Shown here piece after piece: positions 4,958 through 6,734 of a DNA stretch of 6,734 nt (positions are counted from its first letter, which is position 1; each line of letters starts with the position of its first letter). Both the position numbers and the translations under genes were made by a program. The notes under the pieces are model-generated. The model was not told where the DNA came from. It made no database searches and worked only from the letters and a program-made list of their open reading frames with translations. Source of the stretch: Candidatus Microgenomatus auricola (GTDB lineage: Bacteria > Patescibacteriota > Patescibacteriia > UBA9570 > XYC2-FULL-38-9). The DNA is taken from the NCBI GenBank assembly GCA_005239655.1, contig SBBP01000049.1, forward strand, positions 1 through 6,734, in the 5' to 3' direction.

Positions 4958-5824
4958 TTACATAAACTCTTTATACAACGGGGTAATGTCGATATTTGAA
5001 ATGTCGTGCTGTACCAGCGGCTTCTCGCGCAACGCTAAAACCTTTTCTTCGTACATTGGTTCTTTCGCCTGGTAGAAGATGCCGGTCGCGATGCGCTTGT
5101 CCCACTCGTCTGCGCGTTCCCACGCCAGCTGTTTGTTTGTTTTGTCGTACGCAGCGTCCTCCTGCAGTTTGTAGACACGCGATTTGAAAAAGTCGTACGT
5201 ATTCAGTTTGTTGAATGTCACACACGGCTGCAACACATCAACCAATGCAAAGCCCTCGTGTTTCATAGCCGCTAAAATAATTTCGTGCAGGTGTTTAATG
5301 TCGCCGGCAAATCCACGCGCGATAAACGAAATGCCGTCGGATGCAAGCGCAAGCTTGAGCGGGTTGACTGGCGTTTCGATGGCTCCGTGCGGAGAAGACG
5401 ACGTCTTCATGCCCACCTCTGTTGTCGGCGAATACTGACCTTTCGTCAAGCCGTACACCTGATTGTTGTGTACGATGTAGGTAAAATTGAAGTTGCGTCG
5501 CATCGCGTGCATGAAGTGTGCCATGCCAATGCCGTACCCATCACCGTCTCCGCCAACCGCAACAACGTTCAATGAGTGATTTGCGAGGTGAATCGCCTCC
5601 GCAACAGGCAGCGAGCGGCCGTGAATCCCCTCAAAGCCGTAGGTATTCACATAGTGGTTGAGTTTTCCGGAACAACCAATACCAGACACAATGCATGTTT
5701 CGTGAATCGGCCGGTCAAGCGCAGAAATCGCCTTTTTGACTCCCATTAAAATACCAAAGTCACCGCATCCTGGGCACCAGTCCGGCGCTTCTTTGGTTTG
5801 GAGTTGTGCGAGTGGGGATGTCAT
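4958..5824 (-). CDS. korB: 2-oxoacid:ferredoxin oxidoreductase, beta (TPP-binding) subunit
   Basis: With the alpha subunit this enzyme oxidatively decarboxylates a 2-oxoacid to its acyl-CoA and reduces ferredoxin. The 288-residue product has the iron-sulphur and TPP signatures: WCPGCGDFG (16-24), Cys51 in SGIGCSGK, the TPP/Mg motif GDGDGYGIG (92-100) with NNQVYGLTKGQYSPT (120-134), and Cys201 in LQPCVTF. Cys17, Cys20, Cys51 and Cys201 are placed as expected for the four [4Fe-4S] ligands. The start overlaps the korA stop by 4 bases (ATGA), so the two are probably translated together. Substrate cannot be fixed from sequence: 2-oxoglutarate is the usual annotation for this subgroup, with pyruvate and other 2-oxoacids possible. 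No Shine-Dalgarno sequence is seen; the coupling may replace it. Confidence 0.92.
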   Translation of the reverse strand: MTSPLAQLQTKEAPDWCPGCGDFGILMGVKKAISALDRPIHETCIVSGIGCSGKLNHYVNTYGFEGIHGRSLPVAEAIHLANHSLNVVAVGGDGDGYGIGMAHFMHAMRRNFNFTYIVHNNQVYGLTKGQYSPTTEVGMKTSSSPHGAIETPVNPLKLALASDGISFIARGFAGDIKHLHEIILAAMKHEGFALVDVLQPCVTFNKLNTYDFFKSRVYKLQEDAAYDKTNKQLAWERADEWDKRIATGIFYQAKEPMYEEKVLALREKPLVQHDISNIDITPLYKEFM

Positions 5825-6734
5825 AGGGATTTGACTCGTTCAAGAATCTCTTCGGGGTAAAATGGTCGGCCGCCGTATTTGTGAAAGTTTGCTGTCATCG
5901 CAACACCAGCCTGCTCTCGCAGCCAGCCTTCCAGCTGTCCGAGTTTGTTGCCCTCAACGCACAATGTTTTTTTCGTTTTTGCAAACGCTTCCTTCACCAA
6001 TTCGACTGGCAGCGGGTCAATATAGACGAAATGGAGGTAGTTCATTGAGACCCCAGCGGCTTCTGCAAGTCGCAGCGCCTCGAGCGCTGTCAATTTTGTT
6101 GACCCCCAACCGACAACCGTCACATCGGCATTCTCCGGGCCGTAGAACACCGGTCCCCGTACATCATTTTTCAAGAACGTCTCCATTTTGCGGAAGCGTT
6201 TGTCGTTTTGCGCCGTGGTTTCACCTTCGTCTTCAGTGGTAAATCCCGACGGATCGTGTTCATACGATGAATCAATGTGACGTCCACCGGGCATACCAGG
6301 GAACACGCGCGGAGAAATCCCGTCGTCGGTGTGTTTGTGGCGGAAATATTTTCCGTCAGCCTTTACGATGGCATCCAGCTGTTCTTGTGTCAGCAACTTT
6401 CCACGATCGATGCTCAATTTTGATGTTTCATACGGCACAACAGACTGCCACGATTCCTGTACATATTTATCAACCAACACAATAACCGGCGTTTGGTATT
6501 TCTCCGCAAGGTTGAACGCTTCAAACGTCGTATAAAAACATTCTTGTGCATCACCGGGCGTCAACACAATGCGGGGAAATTCGCCTTGCGACGCGTGCAA
6601 CACAAAACGCAAGTCCGCTTGGCATGTCCACGTAGGCAAACCGGTCGACGGGCCCGGCCGCTGACCCATGACCACCACGCACGGCACCTCGGCAATGCCC
6701 GCCATGCCGAGCGCCTCCACCATCAACGCAAACC
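5821..6734 (-). CDS. korA: 2-oxoacid:ferredoxin oxidoreductase, alpha subunit, C-terminal part (runs off the right edge)
   Basis: About 304 codons of the 3' part are visible, and the frame continues past the window edge (the codons before the first internal ATG read FAL). The segment begins MVEALGMAGIAEVPCVVV and GQRPGPSTGLPT, the conserved region of the pyrimidine-binding domain of the alpha subunit that contacts TPP. It continues through TPGDAQECFYTTFEAFNLAEKYQTPVIVLVDKY (split here by domain: start TPGDAQECFY, end VIVLVDKY) and ends with a transketolase C-terminal-like domain (VTVVGWGSTKLTALEAL, then LCVEGNKLGQLEGWLRE). Full subunits of this type are roughly 550-600 residues when the gamma domain is fused at the N-terminus; whether it is fused here cannot be seen. 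The gene is the upstream partner of korB, overlapping by 4 bases. Its promoter is outside the window. Confidence 0.9.
   Translation of the reverse strand, partial: FALMVEALGMAGIAEVPCVVVMGQRPGPSTGLPTWTCQADLRFVLHASQGEFPRIVLTPGDAQECFYTTFEAFNLAEKYQTPVIVLVDKYVQESWQSVVPYETSKLSIDRGKLLTQEQLDAIVKADGKYFRHKHTDDGISPRVFPGMPGGRHIDSSYEHDPSGFTTEDEGETTAQNDKRFRKMETFLKNDVRGPVFYGPENADVTVVGWGSTKLTALEALRLAEAAGVSMNYLHFVYIDPLPVELVKEAFAKTKKTLCVEGNKLGQLEGWLREQAGVAMTANFHKYGGRPFYPEEILERVKSL

Noticed and set aside
5821..6726. Start of korA at the TTG or ATG near 6721-6726
   Set aside because: The reading frame is open to the window edge and the sequence there is mid-domain in the family, so the true start lies outside the window.

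Overview
The window looks like chromosomal DNA from a small-genome bacterium, most likely a Candidate Phyla Radiation (Patescibacteria) lineage. This is inferred from the sequence style: a compact dnaA / rpmH-rnpA-yidD-yidC neighbourhood, a very short ribosomal protein L34, a five-helix YidC without a periplasmic domain, almost no Shine-Dalgarno sequences, and promoters with extended -10 elements placed very close to start codons. The phylum was not tested by any search.

Layout. Bases 1-352 (minus strand) hold the N-terminal part of dnaA, which runs off the left edge. A roughly 260-bp divergent intergenic region (353-619) follows. It holds putative promoters for dnaA and rpmH and a cluster of GTATAC palindromes, and is a candidate origin or dnaA-control region. 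On the plus strand comes the ribosome / RNase P / membrane-insertion cluster: rpmH (L34), rnpA (RNase P protein), yidD and yidC, then a PRC-barrel protein gene that may be its last member. A pilT-like retraction ATPase gene (2516-3580) follows, with its own near-consensus promoter whose predicted transcription start falls on the A of the ATG, which suggests a leaderless mRNA. On the minus strand, convergent with pilT, lies purA (adenylosuccinate synthetase), bounded by intrinsic terminators on both sides. The window closes with korB and the 3' part of korA, the two subunits of a 2-oxoacid:ferredoxin oxidoreductase, translationally coupled on the minus strand.

The most notable signal is purA. 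It is markedly richer in G+C than both neighbours, uses mostly G/C-ending codons, and is the only gene here with a clear Shine-Dalgarno sequence. It is best read as a single-gene import from a high-G+C donor, now under a local-style promoter. The second is the rpmH/rnpA junction: the rnpA frame stays open upstream across the whole of rpmH to an ATG 10 bases before the L34 start, which recalls the nested arrangement known from Thermus. L34 itself is 5 residues shorter than usual, in its central loop.

I see no CRISPR array, transposase, tRNA, rRNA or phage gene. Every gene belongs to a recognisable family, so I do not claim a new multi-gene system. The interest lies in gene architecture, expression signals and the transferred purA.
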